Shown: in pieces, positions 27,827-36,305 of the stretch
Position numbering within the stretch: position 1 is the stretch's first letter
Layout of the letters: every line of letters starts with the position of its first letter
Source of the DNA: an uncultured Xylophilus sp.
GTDB lineage: Bacteria > Pseudomonadota > Gammaproteobacteria > Burkholderiales > Burkholderiaceae_C
Length of the DNA stretch: 36,305 bases
Direction: 5' to 3'
Assembly: GCA_913776965.1 (NCBI GenBank)
Contig: CAJYQL010000057.1
Location: 1 to 36,305 of the forward strand
Notes under the pieces: model-generated
Database searches by the model: none
What the model saw: only the letters and a program-made list of their open reading frames with translations
What the model was told of the DNA's origin: nothing
Position numbers and translations under genes: made by a program

Positions 27827-28777
27827 ATGTTCAGCTACCGCCACGCCTTCCACGCAGGCAATCATGCCGACGTGCTCAAGCACACGACGCTGGTCGCCAT
27901 CCTGCAGTACCTCGTGCAGAAGGACGCGGCACTGACCGTGATCGATACCCATGCCGGCGCGGGCCTGTACCGGCTTGACGGCGACTATGCCGAGAAGAGC
28001 GGCGAGTCCGCCGACGGCATCCATCGGCTGATCCAAGCCGTCAAGAGCCCTCCTGCGCCTGTCCGCAAAGGGGCGGATGCTGGCAAAAGCATAGCGAGCG
28101 GCGTGGCGCCGGCGCTGCAGGCGTATCTCGACCTGGTGGCCGGCTTCAATACGGGCAGCGGCCCGGTCACCGTCTATCCGGGGTCGCCGTTCGTGGTGGA
28201 GCGGATGCTGCGGCCGCAGGACCGGCTGAAGCTCTACGAGCTGCATCCGACCGACGGCCGCACGCTCGAAGGCAACATCGCCCAGCTCGACGCCGGCCGG
28301 CAGATCGCGGTGCTGCGCGAGGACGGCTTCGAGGCGGTGCGCAAGTTCCTGCCGCCGCCGTCGCGCCGCGCCCTGCTGCTGTGCGACCCGAGCTACGAAT
28401 TGAAGAGCGACTACGCCCGGGTGCTCGACCTGGTGGCCGAGGGACTGAAGCGGTTCGCGACCGGCACCTACGCCATCTGGTATCCGGTGATCGCGCGGCC
28501 CGAGGCGCACGACCTGCCGCGCCGGCTGCGCACCATGGCCAACCAGGCCGGCAAGGGCTGGCTGCATGCGTCCCTGATGTTGAAATCGTCGAAGGTGACC
28601 AGCGCCGCCGTCGCGGCCGACGGTGTGGCCAAACGGCCGGGGCTGCCGGGCAGCGGCATGTTCGTGGTCAATCCGCCGTTCACGCTGAAGGCCGCGCTGG
28701 CCGAGGCGCTGCCCCAGATGGTCGAGGCGCTCGGCCAGGACCGCAACGCCGCCTTCACCCTCGAAGCCGGCGGCTGA
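27827..28777 (+). CDS. rlmJ: 23S rRNA (adenine2030-N6)-methyltransferase
   Basis: RlmJ methylates A2030 of 23S rRNA using SAM. The 316-residue protein starts [19 protein letters not shown], the family signature. It has the SAM-binding DTHAGAG (40-46) and the catalytic DPSYE (187-191; DPPYE in E. coli). E. coli RlmJ is about 280 residues. The extra length is largely at residues 71-93 (around [20 protein letters not shown]), where a dispersed repeat copy lies in frame between the IHRLI helix and the ALQAYLDLV helix. It is divergent from rplM. Confidence 0.95.
   Translation: MFSYRHAFHAGNHADVLKHTTLVAILQYLVQKDAALTVIDTHAGAGLYRLDGDYAEKSGESADGIHRLIQAVKSPPAPVRKGADAGKSIASGVAPALQAYLDLVAGFNTGSGPVTVYPGSPFVVERMLRPQDRLKLYELHPTDGRTLEGNIAQLDAGRQIAVLREDGFEAVRKFLPPPSRRALLLCDPSYELKSDYARVLDLVAEGLKRFATGTYAIWYPVIARPEAHDLPRRLRTMANQAGKGWLHASLMLKSSKVTSAAVAADGVAKRPGLPGSGMFVVNPPFTLKAALAEALPQMVEALGQDRNAAFTLEAGG
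28046..28095 (+). repeat. Dispersed short repeat, copy 4 (inside rlmJ)
   Basis: It runs from AGCCCTCCTGCGCC to GGCAAAAGCATAGC. It has the same AGCC...GCGC... left part and CAAAANNATAGC right end as the other copies, with an inner TCCGC/GCGGA dyad. It accounts for most of the 23-residue insertion in RlmJ. Confidence 0.5.
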
Positions 28778-28819
28778 GCGGCGTGCCGGCCGCGCTGCTA
28801 CCGCCGCCGCCGCGGACCA

Positions 28820-29866
28820 TCAGAAGCGGTGGCGCACGCCGATGCCGAAGGAGTTGCCGCTGCGGAAACCGGTCAGGCGGTCGCGCATCAGGTTGGCATA
28901 CAGGTCGGTGCGCTTCGACAGGAAATAGTCGTAGCCGACGGTCGCGATGGTGCGCGCCGGGCCGGCGGTGATGTCGGCGCGGGCGATGCTCGCCAGCAGC
29001 TTGCCGGCGCCGATCGGGGCCGATGCGCCGACCGAGGTCGTCTTCGCTTCGCGCTGCGTGACCTCCGACTTGGATTCGCCGTAGGTCAGGAAACCCTTCG
29101 CCACGCCGGCGTCATAGGAGCCGCCGAGCATCCAGTCCTTGCGGGTGTCCGGCCGCGGCGGGGTGCCGGCGGTCAGCAGGCCGTTGACCGGGTTGGCGAT
29201 CTGGTCGCGCTCGTAGTAGCCGGTCAGGCCGAACGGACCGCTGGTCCAGATCGCGTTCAGGCCGACGTTGCGGCGGTTGTCGTTGGTTCCGGTCTGCTCG
29301 CCGAACTGGTAGTGCAGGTTGGCCACTAGGCCGCCGAACTTCGGGCTGGTGTAGGTGATCTGGTTGCTCCAGCCGGTGTCGGCCGGGGTGGTGGTGGTCC
29401 AGCCGGTGCCGTTGAACAGGCCGACGTTCTTCAGCAGCACCAGCGGCGAGAAGGTGAAGGAGTCGCCGAACGGATTGAACATGATCGTCGGCAAAAAGTT
29501 GGGCGCCATGCCGCGGCCGAGCAGCATCGAGCCGAAGCCGCCGGACAGGCCGACGCTCGCGTCGCGCGAGAAGAACGGGTCGTTGGCGAAGCGGCCCGGC
29601 GTGCCGGTATCGACCCGCTGGAACGAGGTGAGCAGGAAGTTCGCCTTCAGCCCGCCGCCCAGGTCCTCGGAGCCGCTGAACCCGAACCAGGAGGTGGTCA
29701 TGCCGCCGCTGCCCAGCACGTTGGTGCGGCCGGCATCGCCCGCCATGCGCATCGAGCCGGCATAGGCGTCGACCAGACCGGCGAGCTTGACGTGGCTTTG
29801 CGCGTGGGCGCCGGAGGTGCCGAGGCAGGCGAGGGTGGTGCAGAGGGCGAGCAGGGAGGTCTTCAT
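28820..29866 (-). CDS. Outer-membrane porin (Burkholderiales general porin type)
   Basis: A 348-residue trimeric-porin-like protein. A Sec signal peptide (cleavage after AHA at about residue 22) is followed by SHVKLAGLVDAYAGSMR, the SWFGFSGSEDLGGGLKANFLL strand pair, alternating beta strands throughout and a C-terminal GIGVRHRF ending in Phe, the signal for BAM-mediated insertion. It forms a 16-strand channel for small solutes. It stands alone, 118 bases downstream of rlpA on the same strand, and is convergent with rlmJ. Confidence 0.93.
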   Translation of the reverse strand: MKTSLLALCTTLACLGTSGAHAQSHVKLAGLVDAYAGSMRMAGDAGRTNVLGSGGMTTSWFGFSGSEDLGGGLKANFLLTSFQRVDTGTPGRFANDPFFSRDASVGLSGGFGSMLLGRGMAPNFLPTIMFNPFGDSFTFSPLVLLKNVGLFNGTGWTTTTPADTGWSNQITYTSPKFGGLVANLHYQFGEQTGTNDNRRNVGLNAIWTSGPFGLTGYYERDQIANPVNGLLTAGTPPRPDTRKDWMLGGSYDAGVAKGFLTYGESKSEVTQREAKTTSVGASAPIGAGKLLASIARADITAGPARTIATVGYDYFLSKRTDLYANLMRDRLTGFRSGNSFGIGVRHRF

Positions 29867-29984
29867 GGTGCGCTTTCGGGCGACGGTGTTATGGATACCG
29901 CCTGTTACGCAAAGCCCGTGCCATCCATAAGGGATTCCCTCCTGTCGCTCGCTCCCTCCCGTGCAGCCCTCCGTCTGCGCCCGA

Positions 29985-30563
29985 CTACTCCACCTCGGTG
30001 CAGCGCTCCTGGCCCGCCGGCGGCACCGAGATCGCGACCTGCTTGATGCCCAGCCCGAGCATGCCGAGCGCGTCGGCCGCGCCCTGGCTGAGGTCGATCA
30101 CCCGCTGGCGTGCATGCGGGCCGCGGTCGTTGATCCGCACCATCACCGTCTTGCCGTTGACCAGGCTGCGCACGCAGACCATCGTGCCGAAGGGCAGGGT
30201 GCGGTGCGCGGCCGTCATGCCGGCCATGTCGAAGCGTTCGCCGCTGGCGGTGCGGCGGCCGTGGAAGCGCAGGCCGTAGTAGGAGGCGCCGCCGCGGTCG
30301 ATCTCCTTGGGTTCCTCGAACGCGGGTGCCGGCTCGGCTTCGACGGTGACGACTTCCGACAGCGGCGCGTCGGCCGGCACCGGCCGGTGGCGCTGCAGCG
30401 CGCGCAGCGGCCGCGGTGCGCCGGGCGCTTCGGCGGCCTCGCTGCCGACCCGTTCGGTGGGCAGCGGCTGCAGCACCGGCGTCGGGGCGCAACCGGCGAC
30501 CAGCAGCGCCGCCGCACCGCTCGCCAGCAGCAGCCGGGCGGCACCCGGCAGCCGCCGCATCAT
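29985..30563 (-). CDS. rlpA: RlpA family lipoprotein (septal ring lytic transglycosylase), no SPOR domain
   Basis: A 192-residue lipoprotein with signal peptide and lipobox LVAGC (C25). A double-psi beta-barrel domain (about 92-175) has ASYYGLRFHGRRTASGERFDM, the AHRTLPFGT histidine and INDRGPH, matching the RlpA catalytic core that cleaves denuded glycan strands. The C-terminal SPOR domain found in E. coli and Pseudomonas RlpA is absent, so septal targeting must be different or lost. The start ATG at 30563 overlaps the metF stop by 4 nt. It is the last gene of the ahcY-tlyA-metF-rlpA run. Confidence 0.88.
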   Translation of the reverse strand: MMRRLPGAARLLLASGAAALLVAGCAPTPVLQPLPTERVGSEAAEAPGAPRPLRALQRHRPVPADAPLSEVVTVEAEPAPAFEEPKEIDRGGASYYGLRFHGRRTASGERFDMAGMTAAHRTLPFGTMVCVRSLVNGKTVMVRINDRGPHARQRVIDLSQGAADALGMLGLGIKQVAISVPPAGQERCTEVE

Positions 30564-31417
30564 GCGCCGTGGCCGATGCGCTCCAGCAGGGCGAGCGTCG
30601 GCGCGGACTGGTTCATCGTGTAGAAATGCAGGCCCGGCGCACCGCCTTCGGCCAGGCGGGTGCAGAGGTCGCCCACCACGTCGAGGCCGAAGGCCCGGAT
30701 CGAGGCGGCGTCGTCGCCGTAGGCCTGCAGCCGCAGCCGGATCCAGCGCGGGATCTCGGCGCCGCAGGCATCCGAGAAGCGCAGCAGCTGGGTCGAGCCG
30801 GTGATCGGCATGATGCCCGGCACGACCGGTGCCTCGATGCCCAGGGCCCGCACCTCGTCGACGAAGCGGAAATACGCGTCGGCGTTGAAGAAGTACTGGG
30901 TGATCGCGGCGTCGGCGCCGGCCCGCATCTTGGCCGCGAAGGCCTGCAGGTCGGCCTCGGGCGAGCGGGCCTGCGGATGGGCCTCGGGATAGGCCGCCAC
31001 CTCGATGCGGAAGGCGTCGCCGGTCTCGGCGCGGATGAAGGCGACCAGGTCGCTCGCATAGGTGAAGTCGGCCGGCACGCCGCCGCTGCCGCCGCCGAAG
31101 CCGCTCGGCAGATCGCCGCGCAGCGCGACCAGGCGCCGCACGCCCATCGCCTGCAGTTCCTGCAGCTGGGCGCGCACCGTGGCGCGGGTGGCGCCGATGC
31201 AGGAGAAGTGCGACGCCGCCTCCATGCCCTCGGCGAGTATCTCGCGCACGGTGGAGAAGGTGCCTTCCTGGGTGGAGCCGCCGGCGCCGTAGGTCACCGA
31301 GCAGAACTCGGGCCGCACGGCGTAGAGCGCCTGGCGCACGGTGCGCAGCTTGGCGGCGCCCTCGGGCGTCTTGGGCGGGAAGAATTCGACGCTGATCGGA
31401 AAGCGTTCGCTCGTCAT
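30560..31417 (-). CDS. metF: 5,10-methylenetetrahydrofolate reductase
   Basis: MetF reduces 5,10-methylene-THF to 5-methyl-THF with FAD and NADH, supplying the methyl group for methionine. The 285-residue TIM barrel has SVEFFPPKTPEG at the start (with the catalytic Glu), CSVTYGAGGST, LVALRGDLP, AAYPEAHPQA, ITQYFFNAD and PGIMPITG. The start at 31417 overlaps the tlyA stop by 4 nt, and its stop overlaps rlpA by 4 nt, so translation is coupled on both sides. Confidence 0.97.
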   Translation of the reverse strand: MTSERFPISVEFFPPKTPEGAAKLRTVRQALYAVRPEFCSVTYGAGGSTQEGTFSTVREILAEGMEAASHFSCIGATRATVRAQLQELQAMGVRRLVALRGDLPSGFGGGSGGVPADFTYASDLVAFIRAETGDAFRIEVAAYPEAHPQARSPEADLQAFAAKMRAGADAAITQYFFNADAYFRFVDEVRALGIEAPVVPGIMPITGSTQLLRFSDACGAEIPRWIRLRLQAYGDDAASIRAFGLDVVGDLCTRLAEGGAPGLHFYTMNQSAPTLALLERIGHGA

Positions 31418-32198
31418 GGATGGGCCTTCCAGGCAAAGACAAAGAATTCGCGGTTGCCGTCGCCGCCGGCGATCGGGCTCGGCAGCCACTGGCGCACCGC
31501 CAGACCGGCATCGGCGCAGGCCGCGCGCAGCCGGGCCTCGACCTCGGCGTACAGCGCCGCATCGCGCACGATGCCGCCCTTGCCGATCTGCGCCGGCTGC
31601 AGTTCGAACTGCGGCTTGGCGAGCATCAGCAGATGGCCGCCGGGCCGCAGCAGCGGCGCCAGCGCCGGCAGCACCAGCGTCAGCGAGATGAAGCTCAGGT
31701 CGCCGACGACGATGTCGAAAACGGCTGCAGCGCCCGTCCTGCCTGCGTCGACAGCTATGGTTTGCATAGCATCCGCCTGGCGGGCGTTGACGCCTTCGAC
31801 CGCGGCGACCCGGGCATCCTCGCGGATCTGCGGATGCAGCTGGCCGTGGCCGACATCGACGCCCACCACCCGGGCTGCGCCGTGCTGCAGCAGGCAGTCG
31901 GTGAAGCCGCCGGTGGACTGGCCGACGTCGAGGCAGCAGGCGCCCGCGACCGACAGGCCGGTCGCGGCCAGCGCACCTTCGAGCTTCAGGCCGCCGCGCG
32001 AGACATAACGCGCCTCGGCCGCATCGGCCAGGTCCAGCTCGGCGGCGGCGGGCACCGCATCGCCGTTCTTGGCGACGACCCGCCAGTCGCTGGCGCCGAC
32101 CCGCCAGCGCAGGCCGCCGGCGATCAGCCGCTGCGCCTGCGACCGGGAGGACGCGAGGCCGCGCTCGACCAGCAGCTGGTCCGCGCGCACGCCGGCCA

Positions 32199-32199
<1 letters not shown>
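31414..32199 (-). CDS. tlyA: TlyA family rRNA methyltransferase / hemolysin-like protein
   Basis: A 261-residue protein with an N-terminal S4 RNA-binding domain (about 3-65; RADQLLVERGLASSRSQAQRLI) and an FtsJ-like SAM methyltransferase domain (DVGQSTGGFTDCLL at 91-104, GVDVGHGQLHP, GDLSFISLTLVLP, AKPQFE). Mycobacterial TlyA 2'-O-methylates 16S and 23S rRNA; the substrate here is unproven. Residues about 142-160 (DAMQTIAVDAGRTGAAAV) come from an in-frame repeat copy, where most family members go directly from EGVNAR to the FD-VVGDLSF strand. The start ATG shares one base with the ahcY stop. Confidence 0.92.
31718..31771 (+). repeat. Dispersed short repeat, copy 5 (inside tlyA)
   Basis: It runs from AAAACGGCTGCAGCGCCCG to the hairpin GCTATG-GTTTG-CATAGC (31755-31771). 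It is the best full-length example: left AAAACGGC..., central GCGCC, and ACAGCTAT...ATAGC right end. It is antisense to tlyA but in frame. Confidence 0.6.
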
Positions 32200-33641
<1,442 letters not shown>

Positions 33642-33644
33642 AGG

Positions 33645-33691
33645 ATCGGCTCCAGACAAAAAGCGGTTCTGAAGACCACGCCGGTGCCGAT
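33645..33691 (-). promoter_or_regulatory. Possible Shine-Dalgarno-sequestering hairpin of ahcY
   Basis: On the reverse strand ATCGGCACC (33691-33683) can pair with GGAGCCGAT (33653-33645) in 8 of 9 positions. The second arm contains the ahcY GGAG ribosome site. It sits between the SAH aptamer and the start codon, so it could be the riboswitch expression platform. Confidence 0.5.
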
Positions 33692-33730
33692 GCCTGCAGG
33701 AGAAAGGAAAGCGCTCGGGCACACGGGACG

Positions 33731-33800
33731 TGGGCGAGCGTCGTTGCGGATGGTGGGTTCCGAGCCTCACGCCCTGGCGGCGCTGCAACGCTCCTCGGAA
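33731..33800 (-). promoter_or_regulatory. SAH riboswitch (S-adenosylhomocysteine aptamer) upstream of ahcY
   Basis: The reverse strand reads CCGAGGAGCGTTGCAGCG, then GCCAGGGCGTGAGGCTCGG, then CAACGACGCTCGCCC. This is the SAH-riboswitch pattern: P1 CCGAG/CTCGG, the conserved GAGGAGCGnTGCA segment, and a 3' CAACGnCGCTC that pairs with the GAGCG to form the pseudoknot-like helix. The location ahead of ahcY in a betaproteobacterium is the classical one. In known cases SAH binding switches expression on. The aptamer begins within a few bases of the predicted transcription start. Confidence 0.88.
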
Positions 33801-33807
33801 GCGGGCG

Positions 33808-33813
33808 ATTGTA
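33808..33813 (-). promoter_or_regulatory. -10 element of the ahcY promoter
   Basis: TACAAT on the reverse strand, placing transcription start near 33801, at the first base of the SAH aptamer. No convincing -35 box is visible. Confidence 0.45.
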
Positions 33814-33977
33814 CAAAAGCCGCTGCGGCAGCGGTGTCCCTGGGCGGCCGCGTCAATCGCGGCATCTGCATAAGCAAGCGCGATAACCGTCGTTCGCGCA
33901 CGGGCGGGGCCTTCCTACAGTGGCGCCAACCCGGCCGCCGGCCGGTTCCCACGCACCTTCGCACCGAAAGGAAATCC

Positions 33978-34949
33978 ATGTCGTCGCAGCCTTCCGTCCT
34001 CCGTCCCTCCCGCCCCGTGCGCCGCTTCGTCGCGGCCCTGGCCTGGACCGCGGGCGCGCTGTTCTCCGGCGCGGCCATCGCCGCCACCCCGATTCCGGCC
34101 GGCCCGCTGGTCTCGACCGACTGGCTGGCCCAGAACCTCGACAACACCAAGGTGCGGATCATCGAGGTCAGCGTGAATCCCGGCCTGTACGAGCGGGCGC
34201 ACATCCCGGGCGCGGTCAACGTCTCCTGGCACCACGACCTGAACGACCGCGTGCGGCGCGACATCGTCGGCAAGGAGGGTTTCGAGGCGCTGCTCTCGAC
34301 CGCCGCGGTCACGCCCGACACCACCGTCGTGCTGTACGGCGACAACAACAACTGGTTCTCGGCCTGGGCCGCCTGGGTGTTCGACATCTACGGCGTGAAG
34401 GACGTGAAGCTGCTCGATGGCGGCCGCAAGAAGTGGGAGGCCGAGAGCCGCCCGCAGGACAACCGCGTGCCGGCGCTGACCGCCACCCGCTACAAGGTCG
34501 AGCGCGTCAACCCCGCGCTGCGCGCCCGCCTGACCGACGCGCTGGCGGTGGCCGAGGGCCGCAGCGACGCGAAGCTGGTCGATATCCGTTCGGCCGACGA
34601 ATACAACGGCAAGATCTTCGCGCCGCCCGGCGCGGCCGAGCTGGCGGTGCGCGCCGGCCACATCCCCGGCGCGGTGAACGTGTCCTGGGGCCAGGCGGTG
34701 CGCGAGGACGGCACCTTCAAGTCCCCGGACGAACTGAAGAAGCTTTACGCCGCCGCCGGCGTGGACGGCACCAAACCGGTGATCACCTACTGCCGCATCG
34801 GCGAGCGCTCCAGCCATACCTGGTTCGCGCTCAGCAAGATCCTCGGCTACCAGAACGTGCGCAACTACGACGGTTCCTGGACCGAGTACGGCAACGCGGT
34901 CGGCGTGCCGGTGAAGAACCCGGCGGGTACGGTGTGGGCGGCGAAGTGA
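33978..34949 (+). CDS. Periplasmic thiosulfate/3-mercaptopyruvate sulfurtransferase (tandem rhodanese)
   Basis: A 323-residue two-domain rhodanese with a Sec signal peptide (RRFVAALAWTAGALFSGAAIAA, cleavage near residue 36). The inactive N-terminal domain is at about 43-160 and the active C-terminal domain at about 185-315. The catalytic C272 is in CRIGERSSHTW, the same active-site loop as actinobacterial SseA/CysA-type thiosulfate sulfurtransferases. It transfers sulfane sulfur from thiosulfate to a thiol or cyanide. The ATG at 33978 has an AAAGGAAA ribosome site. It is followed after 54 bases by the YeeE/YedE transporter, and divergent from ahcY. Confidence 0.92.
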   Translation: MSSQPSVLRPSRPVRRFVAALAWTAGALFSGAAIAATPIPAGPLVSTDWLAQNLDNTKVRIIEVSVNPGLYERAHIPGAVNVSWHHDLNDRVRRDIVGKEGFEALLSTAAVTPDTTVVLYGDNNNWFSAWAAWVFDIYGVKDVKLLDGGRKKWEAESRPQDNRVPALTATRYKVERVNPALRARLTDALAVAEGRSDAKLVDIRSADEYNGKIFAPPGAAELAVRAGHIPGAVNVSWGQAVREDGTFKSPDELKKLYAAAGVDGTKPVITYCRIGERSSHTWFALSKILGYQNVRNYDGSWTEYGNAVGVPVKNPAGTVWAAK

Positions 34950-35003
34950 CGGGAGACGGCCCGGTGCGTCGGGCGCTCTCCCGCACGGCGGCGGGAGCGG
35001 TCC

Positions 35004-36272
35004 GTGGCTAGCGCGGCGGCGCTGGCCGCGGTCGGTCCGGGGGCGGCCGGGTCCGCGGACAGCGCAACCGGCCGGGCCGCGCGGCTGGTGCCGGCCCTGG
35101 CGGTGCTGGTGCTGCTCGTTGCCGCCGCCGGCTGGCTGCAGCGCCAGCCGGGCGGACCTGCGCTGGTGTTCGCGCTGTGCGCCGGCACGGTGCTCGGCGT
35201 GGCGCTGCAGCGGTCGCGCTTCTGCTTCTACTGCCATGCCCGCGACTGGGCCGAGCGGCGCGATCCGCGCGGCCTGCTGGCGATCCTGCTGGCGATCACG
35301 GTCGGCATCGTCGGCTACACGGTGGTGCTCGGCGGCTGGATGCCGGTGCCGTCGGCCGGGCGGCTGCCGCCGGACATCCACATCGGCCCGGTGAGCTGGG
35401 TGCTGGTGGCCGCCGGGCTGGCGTTCGGCGCCGGCATGGTGGTGTCGGGTTCCTGCATCAGCGCGCACTGGTACCGGCTGGCCGAGGGCTCGGCCGCATC
35501 GCCGTTCGCGCTGGTCGGTGCTGCGGCCGGCTTCGGGCTGGGGTTCTTGACTTGGAACCCGCTGTATTCGCTGGCGGTGGCGGATGCGCCGGTGGTCTGG
35601 CTGCCGGCGCACCTCGGCTACGGCGGGGCGCTGGCGCTGCAGCTGGCGGTGCTGGCAGCGCTCGCGGCTTGGCTGTGGACGCGACAGGGGCCGGCCGCAC
35701 CGTCGGCCGAGCCGTCCGCATCGGCCGCACCGGTCGACCGGCGCCTGTCCGCGGTGCTCGCCCGCGCGGTGACGGGGCGCTGGCCCTACTGGACCGGCGG
35801 GCTGCTGGTCGGGCTGGTGGTGGTCGCGACGGTGCTGCGCATGCGGCCGCTGGGCGTGACCACCACGCTCGGCAGCACGACCCGCGCGGTGCTGTCGGCG
35901 GAAGGCTGGGTGCCGCCGCGGCTGGAGGGGCTGGACGGCTTCGCCGGCTGCGCCACGCTGCCGGGCGCCGCCTGGCTGACGCCGCATGCGGCGCTGCTGG
36001 CGGGGCTGGTCGCCGGGGCTTTCGCCGCCTCGTTCGCGGCGGCGCAGTTCCGCCCGCGCCGGCCGACGGGGCGCGATGTGGGCCGCGGCCTCGTCGGCGG
36101 CGTGCTGCTCGGCTGGGGCGCGATGACCGGCCTGGGCTGCACCGTCGGGACGCTGCTGTCGGGCACGGCGGCCGGCGCGCTGTCGGGCTGGGTGTTCGGC
36201 GCCGCGCTGTTCGCCGCCGTATTCGGCGGGCTGGCGCTGCAGGCGGCGGTGCGCCGCCGGGCGGCGGGCTGA
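35004..36272 (+). CDS. YeeE/YedE family transporter (thiosulfate/sulfur-compound uptake)
   Basis: A 422-residue membrane protein with about 9-11 helices. It carries the family's conserved cysteine motifs: RFCFYCHARD, VVSGSCISAHWYRLAEGS and GLGCTVGTLLSGTAAG, which in TsuA-type proteins line the thiosulfate path. The two repeats suggest a full-length, single-chain transporter with a Pro/Ala-rich cytoplasmic linker in the middle (QGPAAPSAEPSASAAP). The start is a GTG at 35004 with a GGGAG 8 bases before it. The pairing with a sulfurtransferase supports a role in sulfane sulfur handling. No TusA-like partner is visible in the window. Confidence 0.88.
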   Translation: MASAAALAAVGPGAAGSADSATGRAARLVPALAVLVLLVAAAGWLQRQPGGPALVFALCAGTVLGVALQRSRFCFYCHARDWAERRDPRGLLAILLAITVGIVGYTVVLGGWMPVPSAGRLPPDIHIGPVSWVLVAAGLAFGAGMVVSGSCISAHWYRLAEGSAASPFALVGAAAGFGLGFLTWNPLYSLAVADAPVVWLPAHLGYGGALALQLAVLAALAAWLWTRQGPAAPSAEPSASAAPVDRRLSAVLARAVTGRWPYWTGGLLVGLVVVATVLRMRPLGVTTTLGSTTRAVLSAEGWVPPRLEGLDGFAGCATLPGAAWLTPHAALLAGLVAGAFAASFAAAQFRPRRPTGRDVGRGLVGGVLLGWGAMTGLGCTVGTLLSGTAAGALSGWVFGAALFAAVFGGLALQAAVRRRAAG

Positions 36273-36305
36273 TCCGGCGGCGGACCGGGCCGGGTGCGCG
36301 CCCGG

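Noticed and set aside
33915-35987. A 690-residue open frame on the reverse strand over the sulfurtransferase and YeeE genes
   Set aside because: The composition is Arg/Gly/His/Gln-rich with no domain, and it is antisense to two clearly conserved genes. It is a by-product of the high third-position GC.

Overview
The window is very GC-rich, densely packed chromosomal DNA from a betaproteobacterium. I place it in Burkholderiales, probably Comamonadaceae or a close relative. The reasons are the neighbourhood tyrS / M23 peptidase / anmK / erpA / rpsI / rplM, an ahcY-tlyA-metF operon behind an S-adenosylhomocysteine (SAH) riboswitch, a Burkholderiales-type porin, a LysR gene divergent from a DUF2917 gene, a DUF6279 lipoprotein, and short dispersed repeats with a GCTAT...ATAGC core. 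There are no tRNA or rRNA genes, CRISPR arrays, insertion sequences or phage genes. The only stretch above 300 bases without a protein gene is 33642-33977, which holds the SAH riboswitch, its promoter and the start region of a sulfurtransferase gene.

Layout from left to right. 1-2803: a leftward cytochrome c oxidase operon (ctaC, then ctaD cut by the window edge), a DUF2231 membrane protein, a CopD/HemJ-like membrane protein and a HAD phosphatase. 2860-10130: a large calpain-type cysteine protease with type I secretion-like sequence features, release factor 3, a SHOCT-domain protein, a tandem PPC/DUF296 protein and a chemotaxis receptor. 10374-11494: a histidine phosphatase broken by a single in-frame amber codon, and a small secreted protein. 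11620-17621: the amino-sugar section, with glmS divergent from an Lrp/AsnC regulator, glmU followed by a sensorless histidine kinase, a DUF6279 lipoprotein and a small Gln-rich protein. 17737-20546: regulators, namely an FNR-like protein with N-terminal cysteines divergent from a BLUF blue-light sensor, and DUF2917 divergent from LysR. 20577-28777: housekeeping genes for tyrosyl-tRNA synthetase, wall turnover (M23 peptidase, AnmK), an MFS exporter, ErpA, ribosomal proteins S9 and L13, and the rRNA methylase RlmJ. 28820-33641: a porin, then the leftward operon ahcY-tlyA-metF-rlpA with 1-4 nt overlaps. 33978-36272: a periplasmic sulfurtransferase and a YeeE/YedE sulfur-compound transporter.

Functional themes. 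GlmS and GlmU make UDP-GlcNAc, AnmK recycles anhydro-MurNAc, and the M23 peptidase and RlpA act on the wall. AhcY and MetF belong to the activated-methyl cycle and TlyA and RlmJ are methyltransferases, so the SAH riboswitch links SAH level to expression of the operon. The sulfurtransferase and YeeE pair probably handles thiosulfate or a related sulfur species.

The most notable observations are: (i) a small repeat family whose copies sit in frame inside four genes (HAD phosphatase, anmK, rlmJ, tlyA); (ii) the SAH riboswitch with a visible Shine-Dalgarno-sequestering hairpin; (iii) the calpain-like protease with its unusual AT-rich, dyad-rich promoter; (iv) the FNR-like/BLUF divergent pair; (v) the amber-interrupted phosphatase; and (vi) overlapping dyads between glmS and its divergent Lrp-type regulator.
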